From positions 1-7,092 of the forward strand of contig CAMUGK010000049.1 of assembly GCA_947088415.1 (NCBI GenBank): a DNA stretch of 7,092 nucleotides, in the 5' to 3' direction. A model generated the notes under the pieces. That model worked only from the letters and a program-made list of their open reading frames with translations, did not search any database and was not told the origin of the DNA. A program made the translations under genes and the position numbers. Below, in pieces: positions 1 through 5,882 of this stretch (the first letter of the stretch is position 1; every line of letters starts with the position of its first letter). This stretch comes from an uncultured Bacillota bacterium (GTDB lineage: Bacteria > Bacillota > Clostridia > Christensenellales > UBA1242).

Positions 1-927
1 TCAGAAGTTCTTTCTTCAAATGGTTCATCTTCTATGGCAAGTGTATGTGGATCAACCTTGGCTCTTATGGACGGTGGCGTTCCAATCAAACGCCCAGTTG
101 CTGGTATTGCTATGGGACTTATTAAAGATGAAGAGTCTGGCAAAGTTGCAGTTTTAAGCGATATTCAAGGACTTGAAGACTTCCTTGGTGATATGGACTT
201 TAAAGTTACAGGAACTGAAAAAGGTGTTACTGCAATCCAAATGGATATTAAAATTAAAGGCATTGATAAACAAATCTTAACAACCGCTTTAGATCAAGCA
301 AGAGAAGGTAGAATGTTTATCATGAAAAAACTTCTTGCACAAATTCCAGCACCTAAAAAAGAGCTTTCTAAATATGCACCTAAAATTCTTACAATGCAAA
401 TCAATCCTGAATTTATTAAAGACGTTATTGGCTCAGGCGGAAAGATGATTAATTCAATCATTGACCAAACTGGCGTTAAAATTGATATTGAAGATGATGG
501 CAGAGTTTTCATCGCAGGACAAGATATGACTATGTGTGAAAAAGCAAGAGATATCATCAAAGGCATTGTTGAAGTTCCAGAAGTTGGCGATGTTTATGAT
601 GGCAAGGTTATAAGAATTATGAACTTTGGTGCATTCGTAGACCTTGGCGGCGGAAGAGAAGGAATGATTCACATTTCAAAACTTTCTAACACCCGTGTTG
701 AAAGAGTTGAAGACGTTGTTAAACTTGGCGACTCAGTGGAAGTTGAAGTAATCAAGATTGACGAAAAGGGCAGAATTGACCTTAAACGCATTTTGCCAAA
801 AGTAGAAAAGAAACAAGAAAAACCTGCAAAGGCAGAAAAACCAAGCAAGGAAGATAAGAAAGCCGAAAAGGAAAAAACAAAGGCAGAAAAGAAAGTAAAG
901 AAAGAAGAAAAAAAGAAGACTAAATAA
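1..927 (+). CDS. pnp: Polynucleotide phosphorylase, C-terminal 308 residues (5' end outside the window)
   Basis: PNPase degrades RNA 3' to 5' with inorganic phosphate, releasing nucleoside diphosphates, as a cytoplasmic trimer. The frame is open from base 1, and the family motif NGSSSMASVCG crosses the first ATG at base 34, so that ATG is internal and the gene begins upstream. Numbered from the first codon, the second RNase PH-like domain shows SDIQGLEDFLGDMDFK with the acidic and lysine residues expected at the catalytic metal site (D60, D66, K68). An alpha-helical linker follows, then a KH domain with its GxxG loop (GSGG, about 144-147), and an S1 domain (about 197-263, GDVYDGKVIRIMNFGAFVDLG). 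The last 44 residues are a low-complexity tail with 20 Lys and 9 Glu. The full protein is usually about 700 residues, so a little under half is seen. Identification is secure. Confidence 0.97.
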   Translation, partial: SEVLSSNGSSSMASVCGSTLALMDGGVPIKRPVAGIAMGLIKDEESGKVAVLSDIQGLEDFLGDMDFKVTGTEKGVTAIQMDIKIKGIDKQILTTALDQAREGRMFIMKKLLAQIPAPKKELSKYAPKILTMQINPEFIKDVIGSGGKMINSIIDQTGVKIDIEDDGRVFIAGQDMTMCEKARDIIKGIVEVPEVGDVYDGKVIRIMNFGAFVDLGGGREGMIHISKLSNTRVERVEDVVKLGDSVEVEVIKIDEKGRIDLKRILPKVEKKQEKPAKAEKPSKEDKKAEKEKTKAEKKVKKEEKKKTK

Positions 928-939
928 GTCTTCTTTTTT
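910..939 (+). terminator. Intrinsic terminator of pnp, overlapping its stop codon
   Basis: A perfect 11-bp stem (AAAAAGAAGAC at 910-920, GTCTTCTTTTT at 928-938) encloses a 7-base loop that includes the TAA stop, and it runs into six T. The left arm also encodes the last Lys residues of the PNPase tail. The stem is AT-rich, so efficiency is uncertain, but the form is that of a Rho-independent terminator. Confidence 0.8.
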
Positions 940-951
940 AACGTTAAAATA

Positions 952-994
952 GTGGGGCTGTCATTCTGAGGCGTAGCCGAAGAATCTTTCTGCA
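952..994. repeat. Dispersed intergenic repeat remnant (GTCATTCTGAG type)
   Basis: The stretch holds GTCATTCTGAG (960-970), directly followed by a small GGC-GTA-GCC hairpin (970-978) and CGAAGAATCTTTCTGC. From general familiarity, elements with this core recur between genes in many unrelated bacterial genomes. A related core, GTCATCCTGAG, occurs in this window at 3579-3589. It has no coding potential, and its GC content is higher than that of the surrounding sequence. Exact element boundaries cannot be set from two divergent copies. Confidence 0.55.
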
Positions 995-995
995 T

Positions 996-1059
996 ACTAG
1001 TCAAAACATCTTAATAACAGATCTAGTATATTATGTTTTCATAACTAAAATAGACTAGT
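996..1059. repeat. Imperfect inverted repeat between pnp and the minus-strand unit
   Basis: ACTAGTC (996-1002) is inverted as GACTAGT (1053-1059), and just inside it AAAACAT (1003-1009) is inverted as ATGTTTT (1033-1039). The arms are unequally spaced, so this is not one clean stem and there is no T-run for a terminator on either strand. It lies downstream of both convergent units, so it might stabilise 3' ends, but that is a guess. Confidence 0.35.
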
Positions 1060-1072
1060 GTTTTTGTAAATG

Positions 1073-1384
1073 TTATTCATTTTCTTGATTATCATCATCT
1101 TTTGAATCAAGTTTATATATAGACCTTTCTCTCCATTCTTTTAAAACAATTTCTCTTTCTCGATTTTGTTGTGCTACTATAGTTTTTAGTTGAGCTAATT
1201 CTTCACCATGCAATTGCATATCTGGAGTTACTTTTCCGTATTTATCAACTGATGTTTTATGTTCAGTGTAATATTCATATCTTCTCAGTTTTAACTAATT
1301 TTCTTTATGATTTTCATCTGCATGTATTATTGGATCTCTAAAATAACCAAAAGGCTCAAATTCATATTGGAAAGAACATTTCAT
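1073..1384 (-). pseudogene. Second gene of the minus-strand unit, interrupted by an in-frame TAG
   Basis: I do not recognise this gene. It starts at ATG 1384-1382, which overlaps the TGA of the upstream gene (1383-1381) as ATGA, and has GGAGAG about 8 bases upstream, so translational coupling is likely. After 29 residues (MKCSFQYEFEPFGYFRDPII, then HADENHKEN) the frame meets TAG at 1297-1295. It then stays open in the same frame for 73 more codons to a TAA at 1075-1073. The downstream part looks coding: it contains KTSVDKYGKVTPDMQLHGEE, a charged, probably helical QLKTIVAQQNREREIVLKEW stretch, and an acidic end. It has no start codon with a ribosome binding site of its own. The simplest reading is a 103-residue protein broken by a nonsense mutation. 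A true 29-aa peptide, a sequencing error or readthrough are alternatives. Confidence 0.6.
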
Positions 1385-1929
1385 ATATATTTCTCTCCAC
1401 ATATCAGCATTTTTTCTATTCCTTCTTCAATAACTTCTCTATCCATGCCGATTGCAGTTAAAGTTTCAACAACTCCACCTCTAAACATTTTGTCTACATC
1501 TGGGCTATACACCATTGAGAACTCATCAAAACCTTCTGGGATAATCCAATTTCCGCCATCATTTCTTATCCAGTCAATTTGCCGTCTAACAATTTCAAGT
1601 TCATAATCGTGCCTTAACTCATTAAAAGTTTTCGATGTGTCAATAAAGTTTTTAATTTTGAGCTCTGGTATATAAAGCTTCTTTTCTATAAGCTTTTGGT
1701 GCATAAGTTTACTCATCCAACTATTATCTCTTAAATGACAATGTAAATAATTTGCATTAACATCATTTGGTTGTTTAAAACACCAACTATACCAAGTCCA
1801 TTCATTTGGGAAAAAATTTAAAATTTCTTGGTTTAAAATCTCTTCAATTTTTTCATCTGCAACAACGTCTAGTTTTTTAATACTATTGCCTGTTTGTTTT
1901 TTTCTTCTGAATAGGTCTAAAAATCCCAT
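1381..1929 (-). CDS. Uncharacterised 182-aa protein, first gene of a two-gene unit
   Basis: The family is not recognised. The start chosen is ATG 1929-1927 because AAAGGAG lies 6 bases upstream; the frame stays open further upstream, but that part contains the promoter and has no ribosome binding site. The protein begins MGFLDLFRRKKQ, a short amphipathic and basic segment of a kind seen in many unrelated small cytoplasmic proteins. It continues as a soluble, mixed-charge protein rich in Trp (W44, W46, W49, W71, W120, W128), with the aromatic cluster FFPNEWTWYSWCF near residues 39-51. I see no signal peptide, membrane segment, Cys-pair metal site or known catalytic motif. Its TGA overlaps the ATG of the next, interrupted frame, so the two were probably made together. 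The pair sits alone between pnp and lysS, transcribed against both. It could be an accessory insertion or a lineage-specific gene. Confidence 0.8.
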   Translation of the reverse strand: MGFLDLFRRKKQTGNSIKKLDVVADEKIEEILNQEILNFFPNEWTWYSWCFKQPNDVNANYLHCHLRDNSWMSKLMHQKLIEKKLYIPELKIKNFIDTSKTFNELRHDYELEIVRRQIDWIRNDGGNWIIPEGFDEFSMVYSPDVDKMFRGGVVETLTAIGMDREVIEEGIEKMLICGEKYI

Positions 1930-1947
1930 GTTGAACTCCTTTCGCTC

Positions 1948-1976
1948 ATTATAGCATGTTAAACCAAATTTCAAGA
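1948..1976 (-). promoter_or_regulatory. Promoter of the minus-strand two-gene unit
   Basis: On the minus strand a perfect TATAAT (1953-1948) lies 19-24 bases before the ATG. The best -35 candidates are TTGAAA at 1974-1969 (15-base spacer) or TCTTGA at 1976-1971 (17-base spacer). Transcription would start near 1941, leaving a leader of little more than the AAAGGAG site (1942-1936). The -10 is convincing and the -35 is weaker. Confidence 0.6.
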
Positions 1977-2021
1977 CCCAATTTAAAAATTTTTTATAAA
2001 GATTTAATTTTACAAAATAGT

Positions 2022-2050
2022 TTGACAAAATTCTTATTTTATGATAATTT
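2022..2050 (+). promoter_or_regulatory. Promoter of lysS
   Basis: A consensus -35 TTGACA stands at 2022-2027. The -10 is less clear: GATAAT at 2043-2048 (15-base spacer) or TAATTT at 2045-2050 (17-base spacer). The ribosome binding site AAAGGAG (2063-2069) is 5 bases before the ATG. The leader is too short for a T-box or other riboswitch. This promoter is back to back with that of the minus-strand unit, about 70 bases away. Confidence 0.6.
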
Positions 2051-2074
2051 ATTATATAAAATAAAGGAGAATTT

Positions 2075-3535
2075 ATGGAACAACAAAATTTATCTAGCGA
2101 AGTTGATGTTAGAAGAGCAAAGATTGATTCTTTAAAAGAAATGGGTGAAATCCCTTATAAAGCAAAGTTTGACAGAACTTGCACAATTGAGGAAGCGAGA
2201 GAAAAGGTTGGGGAGCGTGTTAAAATTTGTGGTCGCGTGATTTTTAAACGCGTTATGGGCAAATTTGGGTTTATGCAAATTAGAGATATTAACGCAAAAA
2301 TTCAAATCTCAGTTGGCAGAAATGAACTTGACGAAGAGGCTTATGATTTCTATAAAAAAATGGTAGATATTGCCGACTTTGTAGGCGTTGAAGGCGAAGT
2401 ATATCTCACTCAAACAGGAGAAGTGACCGTTAAAGCAGAGAAGGTGACACTTCTTTCAAAAACCCTTCGTCCACTTCCAGAAAAGTTCCACGGACTTGTC
2501 GACACTGAAACTAAATATCGTCAACGCTATCTTGACCTTGTAACAAATGAAGATACAAGAAAGGTGTTTTTAGGTAGAAGTAAAATGGTATCTTTTATAA
2601 GAAGGTATCTTGAAGATAATGGATTTATTGAAGTTGAAACACCAATCATTCAAACAAATGTAAGTGGGGCGTCAGCTAAACCTTTCTTTACAAAACATAA
2701 TGCTCTTGACCTTGAATGCAATCTTAGAATTGCAACTGAAACTTGGCTTAAACAATGCATTGGTGCAGGCTTTGATCGTGTTTTTGAGCTTGGCAAAGAT
2801 TTTAGAAATGAAGGTATGGACGCAACTCACTTGCAAGAGTTTACACAGGTTGAATGGTATGCTTCTTATTGGGACTTTGAAGACAACATCAAATTTTTCC
2901 AAGAGTTTTTAAAGAAACTTTTAATGGAAGTAGTGGGGACTACAAAACTCACTTATCTTGGCAATGAACTTGATTTTGGAAAAGAGTGGGAACGAATAAA
3001 CTATGTTGAAAGAATGCGTGAAATTTTGGGATTTGATTTTCTTGAAATTGAAGACGTTAATGAACTAAAAAATAAAGTAGTTTCAGCAGGGCTTTTCAAA
3101 ATGGGAGAACTTGAAGAATATAAATCTACTCGTGCAGTTATAGATTTTATTTATAAGAAGAAAATTAGAGAAAATATAATTGGCCCAACAATTCTGTATA
3201 ATTATCCAGCAGTTTTGAAAACTCTTGCTCGTAGAAATGATAAAACCGATAAAATTACAGATGCTTTCCAAGTTGTTGTTTATGGTGCAGAAATTTGTAA
3301 TGCATATAGCGAACTTGTTGATCCAATTATGCAAAGAAGAACATTGGAAGAACAACTTCGTGACAAAAATGCAGGCGATGAAGAAGCTATGGATTTGGAT
3401 GAAGATTTCCTTCTTGCAATGGAACATGGTATGCCACCAATTTCAGGGCTTGGCTTTGGTGTTGACAGATTCTTAATGATTATGTTTGACCTCCCAACAA
3501 TTCGTGATGCAGTTCTTTTCCCAATTATGAGATAA
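2075..3535 (+). CDS. lysS: Lysyl-tRNA synthetase, class II
   Basis: The enzyme charges tRNA-Lys with lysine using ATP in the cytoplasm. The 486-residue length is normal for bacterial LysRS. An N-terminal OB-fold anticodon-binding domain spans about residues 48-130 (VKICGRVIFKRVMGKFGFMQ). The linker KYRQRYLDLV (147-156) leads into the class II catalytic core. Motif 1 lies around FIEVETPII (184-192), motif 2 contains FRNEGMDATHLQEFTQVE (243-260), and motif 3 is GLGFGVDRFLMIMFDL (458-473). The lysine/metal region reads EICNAYSELVDP (406-417). From memory, E. coli LysS has EIGNGFSELND here and human LysRS EICNAYTELNDP, so this copy departs from the common bacterial form. The ATG has a strong AAAGGAG 5 bases upstream. 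The gene appears monocistronic; no good terminator is seen after its TAA. Confidence 0.96.
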   Translation: MEQQNLSSEVDVRRAKIDSLKEMGEIPYKAKFDRTCTIEEAREKVGERVKICGRVIFKRVMGKFGFMQIRDINAKIQISVGRNELDEEAYDFYKKMVDIADFVGVEGEVYLTQTGEVTVKAEKVTLLSKTLRPLPEKFHGLVDTETKYRQRYLDLVTNEDTRKVFLGRSKMVSFIRRYLEDNGFIEVETPIIQTNVSGASAKPFFTKHNALDLECNLRIATETWLKQCIGAGFDRVFELGKDFRNEGMDATHLQEFTQVEWYASYWDFEDNIKFFQEFLKKLLMEVVGTTKLTYLGNELDFGKEWERINYVERMREILGFDFLEIEDVNELKNKVVSAGLFKMGELEEYKSTRAVIDFIYKKKIRENIIGPTILYNYPAVLKTLARRNDKTDKITDAFQVVVYGAEICNAYSELVDPIMQRRTLEEQLRDKNAGDEEAMDLDEDFLLAMEHGMPPISGLGFGVDRFLMIMFDLPTIRDAVLFPIMR

Positions 3536-3570
3536 GCTGGGGGAAATTAGTATTTCTTAATGATGATACA

Positions 3571-3620
3571 GCCTTTATGTCATCCTGAGCGGAAGCGTAG
3601 CGAGAGTCGAAGGGTTGGCC
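3571..3620. repeat. Dispersed intergenic repeat remnant (GTCATCCTGAG type)
   Basis: In the 161-base lysS-nth spacer, GTCATCCTGAG (3579-3589) leads into a GC-rich run with short GAAGCG, TAGCG and GTCGAAGG blocks, and is bounded by GCC (3571-3573) and GGCC (3617-3620). The first 11 bases match the element after pnp at 10 of 11 positions, but the rest differs, so these are at best two subfamilies. GC content is clearly above the local background. No coding potential is seen. Confidence 0.5.
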
Positions 3621-3635
3621 TTTCACTACAAAAAT

Positions 3636-3663
3636 TTGTTAACTTTTAAATTAATTTAATAAT
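3636..3663 (+). promoter_or_regulatory. Possible promoter of nth
   Basis: TTGTTA (3636-3641) and AATAAT (3658-3663), with a 16-base spacer, are the best promoter-like pair before nth. The whole stretch is AT-rich, so chance matches are likely. The location just downstream of the repeat remnant and about 35 bases before the nth start codon is suitable. Confidence 0.25.
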
Positions 3664-3696
3664 TCAATAAAATTTGTTATCAATAAAGGAGTGATA

Positions 3697-4305
3697 ATGC
3701 AAGCCGAAGAAATTAAAAAGCATTTTGATAATCTCTTTCCGTCGCCTAAGTGTGAACTTGACTATGAAACGCCATTTCAACTTTTGGTTGCTGTTATTCT
3801 TTCAGCACAATGCACAGATAAACGCGTGTGCATGGTTACAAAAGAATTATTTAAAGAATATGGCACTCCAGATAAAATGGCAAAAGCCGAGCAAGGCGAA
3901 ATTGAAAGGCTTGTTCACTCATGTGGATTTTATCATAACAAAGCAAAAAATATTATTGCAATGAGCAGGGATTTAATGAATAAGTTTAATGGTCAAGTCC
4001 CTAAAACATTGGAAGAGTTAACAACTTTATCTGGTGTTGGTCGAAAGACCGCCAATGTTGTGATAGGTGAAGCGTTTGGCGGGGATGCTTTTGCGGTTGA
4101 CACCCATGTTCTTCGAGTTTCAAACAGGTTAGGGCTTGTCAAAACTGACGATGCTGGAAGGTGTGAACAAGCACTTTGTTCATACTTTCCACAAAAGTAT
4201 TGGAGTGGTTTACATCTTCAAATGGTGCATTTTGGACGATATAAATGCAGATCTCAAAACCCAGATTGCACAGAATGTCCGTTTGTTAAGATTTGTAAAA
4301 AATAA
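3697..4305 (+). CDS. nth: Endonuclease III, DNA glycosylase/AP lyase
   Basis: The enzyme removes oxidised pyrimidines from DNA and nicks the abasic site by beta-elimination, in base-excision repair. The 202 residues match the usual length of about 210. The helix-hairpin-helix LSGVGRKTANVV (111-122) carries the catalytic lysine K117, and the catalytic aspartate is D135 in AFAVDTHVLRVSNR. Four cysteines (C184, C191, C194, C200) in the pattern C-x6-C-x2-C-x5-C bind the [4Fe-4S] cluster at the C-terminus. The N-terminal TPFQLLVAVILSAQCTDKRV is also typical. ATG 3697 is chosen because AAAGGAG (3685-3691) is 5 bases upstream; the GTG at 3691 overlaps that site and cannot be the start. All key residues are present, so the gene should be functional. 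It is flanked by repeats on both sides and has no close operon partner. Confidence 0.96.
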   Translation: MQAEEIKKHFDNLFPSPKCELDYETPFQLLVAVILSAQCTDKRVCMVTKELFKEYGTPDKMAKAEQGEIERLVHSCGFYHNKAKNIIAMSRDLMNKFNGQVPKTLEELTTLSGVGRKTANVVIGEAFGGDAFAVDTHVLRVSNRLGLVKTDDAGRCEQALCSYFPQKYWSGLHLQMVHFGRYKCRSQNPDCTECPFVKICKK

Positions 4306-4313
4306 CATTATAT

Positions 4314-4337
4314 CTTCTTTTCTTTTTAGAAAAGAAG
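4314..4337. repeat. Perfect hairpin 3' of nth
   Basis: CTTCTTTTCT (4314-4323) and AGAAAAGAAG (4328-4337) form a perfect 10-bp stem with a TTTT loop, 8 bases after the nth stop. It is followed by CAAAAG instead of T, so it is not a standard intrinsic terminator, though it could protect the 3' end of the nth mRNA. Confidence 0.55.
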
Positions 4338-4353
4338 CAAAAGAAAAATGTTT

Positions 4354-4384
4354 TGCGATACTTGATAACTCTGTTATCTTCGCA
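4354..4384. repeat. Hairpin with internal loop
   Basis: GATAAC (4364-4369) and GTTATC (4373-4378) pair across a TCT loop. Outside an internal loop, TGCGA (4354-4358) pairs with TCGCA (4380-4384). It is part of the inverted-repeat block between nth and obgE. Its function is unknown. Confidence 0.5.
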
Positions 4385-4432
4385 TTGCAAAAAAATTAAC
4401 TTTTATTTATTTTTCAAAGAAAAATGTATTAT

Positions 4433-4470
4433 TTGCAACTTGAAGTCAAATATTTGACGAAAAGTTGCAA
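4433..4470. repeat. Nested 38-base palindrome with a symmetric GAA/GAA internal loop
   Basis: TTGCAACTT (4433-4441) pairs with AAGTTGCAA (4462-4470). Inside are GAA on both sides (4442-4444 and 4459-4461), then the self-complementary GTCAAATATTTGAC (4445-4458). The GAA/GAA segment would place sheared-type purine pairs in an RNA stem. The perfect 14-base centre could also be a dimeric protein-binding site in DNA. It lies 53 bases before the obgE ATG. Confidence 0.6.
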
Positions 4471-4485
4471 AAAGAATTCTTTTGT

Positions 4486-4508
4486 TACTTTTCTTTAAAA
4501 GAAAAGTA
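4486..4508. repeat. Palindrome before the obgE ribosome binding site, copy 1
   Basis: TACTTTTCTTT (4486-4496), one central A, and AAAGAAAAGTA (4498-4508) form a perfect 23-base palindrome. It is followed within 15 bases by AAAAGGG (4512-4518), TATTT and the obgE ATG. The same 23 bases recur before yhbY. The CTTTT in its left arm could also pair with the AAAAG of the ribosome binding site, which suggests but does not prove translational control. Confidence 0.65.
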
Positions 4509-4523
4509 AAGAAAAGGGTATTT

Positions 4524-5792
4524 ATGTTTTTAGATAGAGTTAAATTGATGATAAAAGCGGGAGATGGTGGCAATGGTGCTATCTCATTTTTGCGAACAAA
4601 ACTTGTCATGAATGGTGGGCCAGACGGTGGAGATGGTGGAAAAGGTGGTAATGTAGTTTTTAAAGCCACAAAAAATATGAATACACTTTATACTTTCTCA
4701 TTTAAAAAGAAATTTGTAGCCGAAAATGGTGGAAATGGCGATAAAAAAAATATGACAGGTGCTAATGGCAAAGATGTTGTCATTGAAGTTCCTTGTGGAA
4801 CAGTTATTATTGACGCCGAAACTAATAAAATTATTGCAGACCTGTTTGAAGATGGAAACGAATTTATTGCTCTACGCGGCGGAGAAGGTGGACATGGTAA
4901 TGCTTATTATAAATCTTCAATTAAACAAGCTCCAACATTTTCACAAACTGGCGAAAAAACAAAATTAAAAGAAGTCTATCTTGAACTTAAAACAATTGCA
5001 GATGTAGGGCTTGTTGGCTTTCCAAATGTAGGTAAATCTACACTCTTGTCCTGTATCTCAAATGCAAATCCAAAGATTGCAAATTATCACTTTACAACAC
5101 TATATCCAAATCTTGGCGTTTGTGAAGCTAAAGGTCAAACTTTCGTAGTTGCAGATATTCCGGGGCTTATTGAAGGGGCGAGTCAAGGTCAAGGACTTGG
5201 ACATTATTTCTTAAAGCATGTTGAACGTGTGCGACTTATACTTCATCTTTTGGACATTTCTGAGTGTGAAGGTCGTGACTTTATTGAAGATTATAAAAAA
5301 ATCAATAAAGAACTTGGGGAGTATAGTCGAGAACTAGAAAAAACACCACAAATTGTTGTCTTTTCAAAGACTGATTTGCTTAGTGAAGAACAGCTTAAAG
5401 AAAAAATTAAACGTTTTGAAAAAGAAGTTGGTCTTGAATATATTTGCATATCTGGAGCAACTTATAAGGGGATTGAAGAACTTAAAAAAATAACCTTAGA
5501 GAAACTTTCTAAAATCCCTAAAAAACCACCAATTGAGATTGAAGAATATGACTTTGACAGGAAAATTAAAGATAATATTGAAATTTCTCGTGAAAGTGAC
5601 GGAACATTTGTTGTTGAAGGTGAAAGAATAGACAATTTTGTCCGTGGTGTAGTTTTAGATGATATGTTGTCTTTTGCGTATTTTCAATCACGACTTAATG
5701 ATATGGGGATAATAGATATGCTTAAAGAACGCGGACTAAAAAATGGAGACACTGTTCGTATCAAGGATATAATTTTTGAATATGTGGAATAG
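4524..5792 (+). CDS. obgE: Obg family GTPase, ribosome assembly factor
   Basis: Obg binds the large ribosomal subunit during its maturation and is tied to growth and stress control through GTP/GDP and ppGpp. All three domains are present in 422 residues, a normal length. The glycine-rich N-terminal Obg fold spans 1-157 (KAGDGGNGAISF, GGPDGGDGGKGG, RGGEGGHGN). The GTPase domain has G1 GFPNVGKST (165-173), switch I HFTTLYPNLG, G3 DIPGLIEGAS (211-220), G4 SKTD (281-284, in place of NKxD) and G5 ISGAT (309-313, usually ISA). The C-terminal OCT domain covers about 350-422 and ends GDTVRIKDIIFEYVE. The start MFLDRVKL fits the family, and AAAAGGG lies 5 bases upstream; an in-frame ATG at 4482 falls inside the palindromic repeat and is rejected. 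The gene ends in TAG. In many Bacillota obgE follows rplU-rpmA; here nth precedes it. Confidence 0.97.
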   Translation: MFLDRVKLMIKAGDGGNGAISFLRTKLVMNGGPDGGDGGKGGNVVFKATKNMNTLYTFSFKKKFVAENGGNGDKKNMTGANGKDVVIEVPCGTVIIDAETNKIIADLFEDGNEFIALRGGEGGHGNAYYKSSIKQAPTFSQTGEKTKLKEVYLELKTIADVGLVGFPNVGKSTLLSCISNANPKIANYHFTTLYPNLGVCEAKGQTFVVADIPGLIEGASQGQGLGHYFLKHVERVRLILHLLDISECEGRDFIEDYKKINKELGEYSRELEKTPQIVVFSKTDLLSEEQLKEKIKRFEKEVGLEYICISGATYKGIEELKKITLEKLSKIPKKPPIEIEEYDFDRKIKDNIEISRESDGTFVVEGERIDNFVRGVVLDDMLSFAYFQSRLNDMGIIDMLKERGLKNGDTVRIKDIIFEYVE

Positions 5793-5806
5793 TGCGAGGA
5801 CAACTA

Positions 5807-5852
5807 GAATTTTAAACGCGGATAAATCGCAAGCGATTTACCACTAAAATTC
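5807..5852. repeat. Hairpin A after obgE
   Basis: The outer arms GAATTTTA (5807-5814) and TAAAATTC (5845-5852) enclose an inner stem TAAATCGC (5823-5830) and GCGATTTA (5833-5840). Two further pairs, GG (5820-5821) and CC (5841-5842), add to the inner stem around one bulged A. It begins 15 bases after the obgE stop. It is followed by TTTTCCCC, so it could act as an imperfect terminator or as an RNA end-protecting structure. Confidence 0.55.
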
Positions 5853-5882
5853 GTTTTCCCCACAGCCCCCTTTCTGCCTCTT

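Larger units (their letters stand above)
4314..4509. repeat. Miniature-element-like region with 43-base imperfect inverted ends
   Basis: Bases 4314-4356 and the reverse complement of 4467-4509 align over 43 positions with about three quarters identity and one shift: CTTTTCTTTT, then AGAAAAG, then CAAAAGAA, ending TTTTGC. Each end is itself a palindrome. Between them lie two further hairpins (4354-4384 and 4433-4470). The region has no credible gene and nearly fills the nth-obgE gap. Terminal inverted repeats around a short non-coding core suggest a MITE-like or REP-like element, but I see no clear target-site duplication, so mobility is an inference. Confidence 0.5.

Noticed and set aside
1295..1297. 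Genome-wide reassignment of TAG to an amino acid
   Set aside because: obgE ends in TAG exactly at the family's normal C-terminus (FEYVE), so TAG works as a stop in this genome.
1307..1606. Plus-strand frame of 99 codons opposite the two-gene unit
   Set aside because: It has no ribosome binding site and lies antisense to two better-supported frames; its translation is Ser/Ile-rich shadow sequence.
1381..2028. Longer form of the 182-aa protein starting at 2028
   Set aside because: The added 33 residues cover the TATAAT and -35 region and have no ribosome binding site; ATG 1929 has AAAGGAG 6 bases upstream.
1930..2074. T-box or lysine riboswitch before lysS
   Set aside because: The leader after the predicted promoter is only about 20 bases, too short for either.
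3691..3696. GTG start for nth at 3691
   Set aside because: The GTG overlaps the AAAGGAG site; ATG 3697 has correct spacing.
4427..4432. TATTAT as the -10 of an obgE promoter
   Set aside because: No -35-like sequence lies 15-19 bases upstream, and the area is AT-rich enough for chance matches.
4314..4509. CRISPR array or phage attachment site
   Set aside because: The repeats are inverted, with no regular spacers, and there is no integrase or tRNA nearby.
4482..4523. Upstream in-frame ATG for obgE at 4482
   Set aside because: It would translate the palindromic repeat (MLLFFKRKVKKRVF), which is unlike any Obg N-terminus, while MFLDRVKL at 4524 fits the family.
4403..4669. Minus-strand frame of 88 codons across the obgE start
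   Set aside because: It is formed by the palindromic repeat and the antisense of the glycine-rich Obg domain (Pro-rich translation), so it is a shadow.
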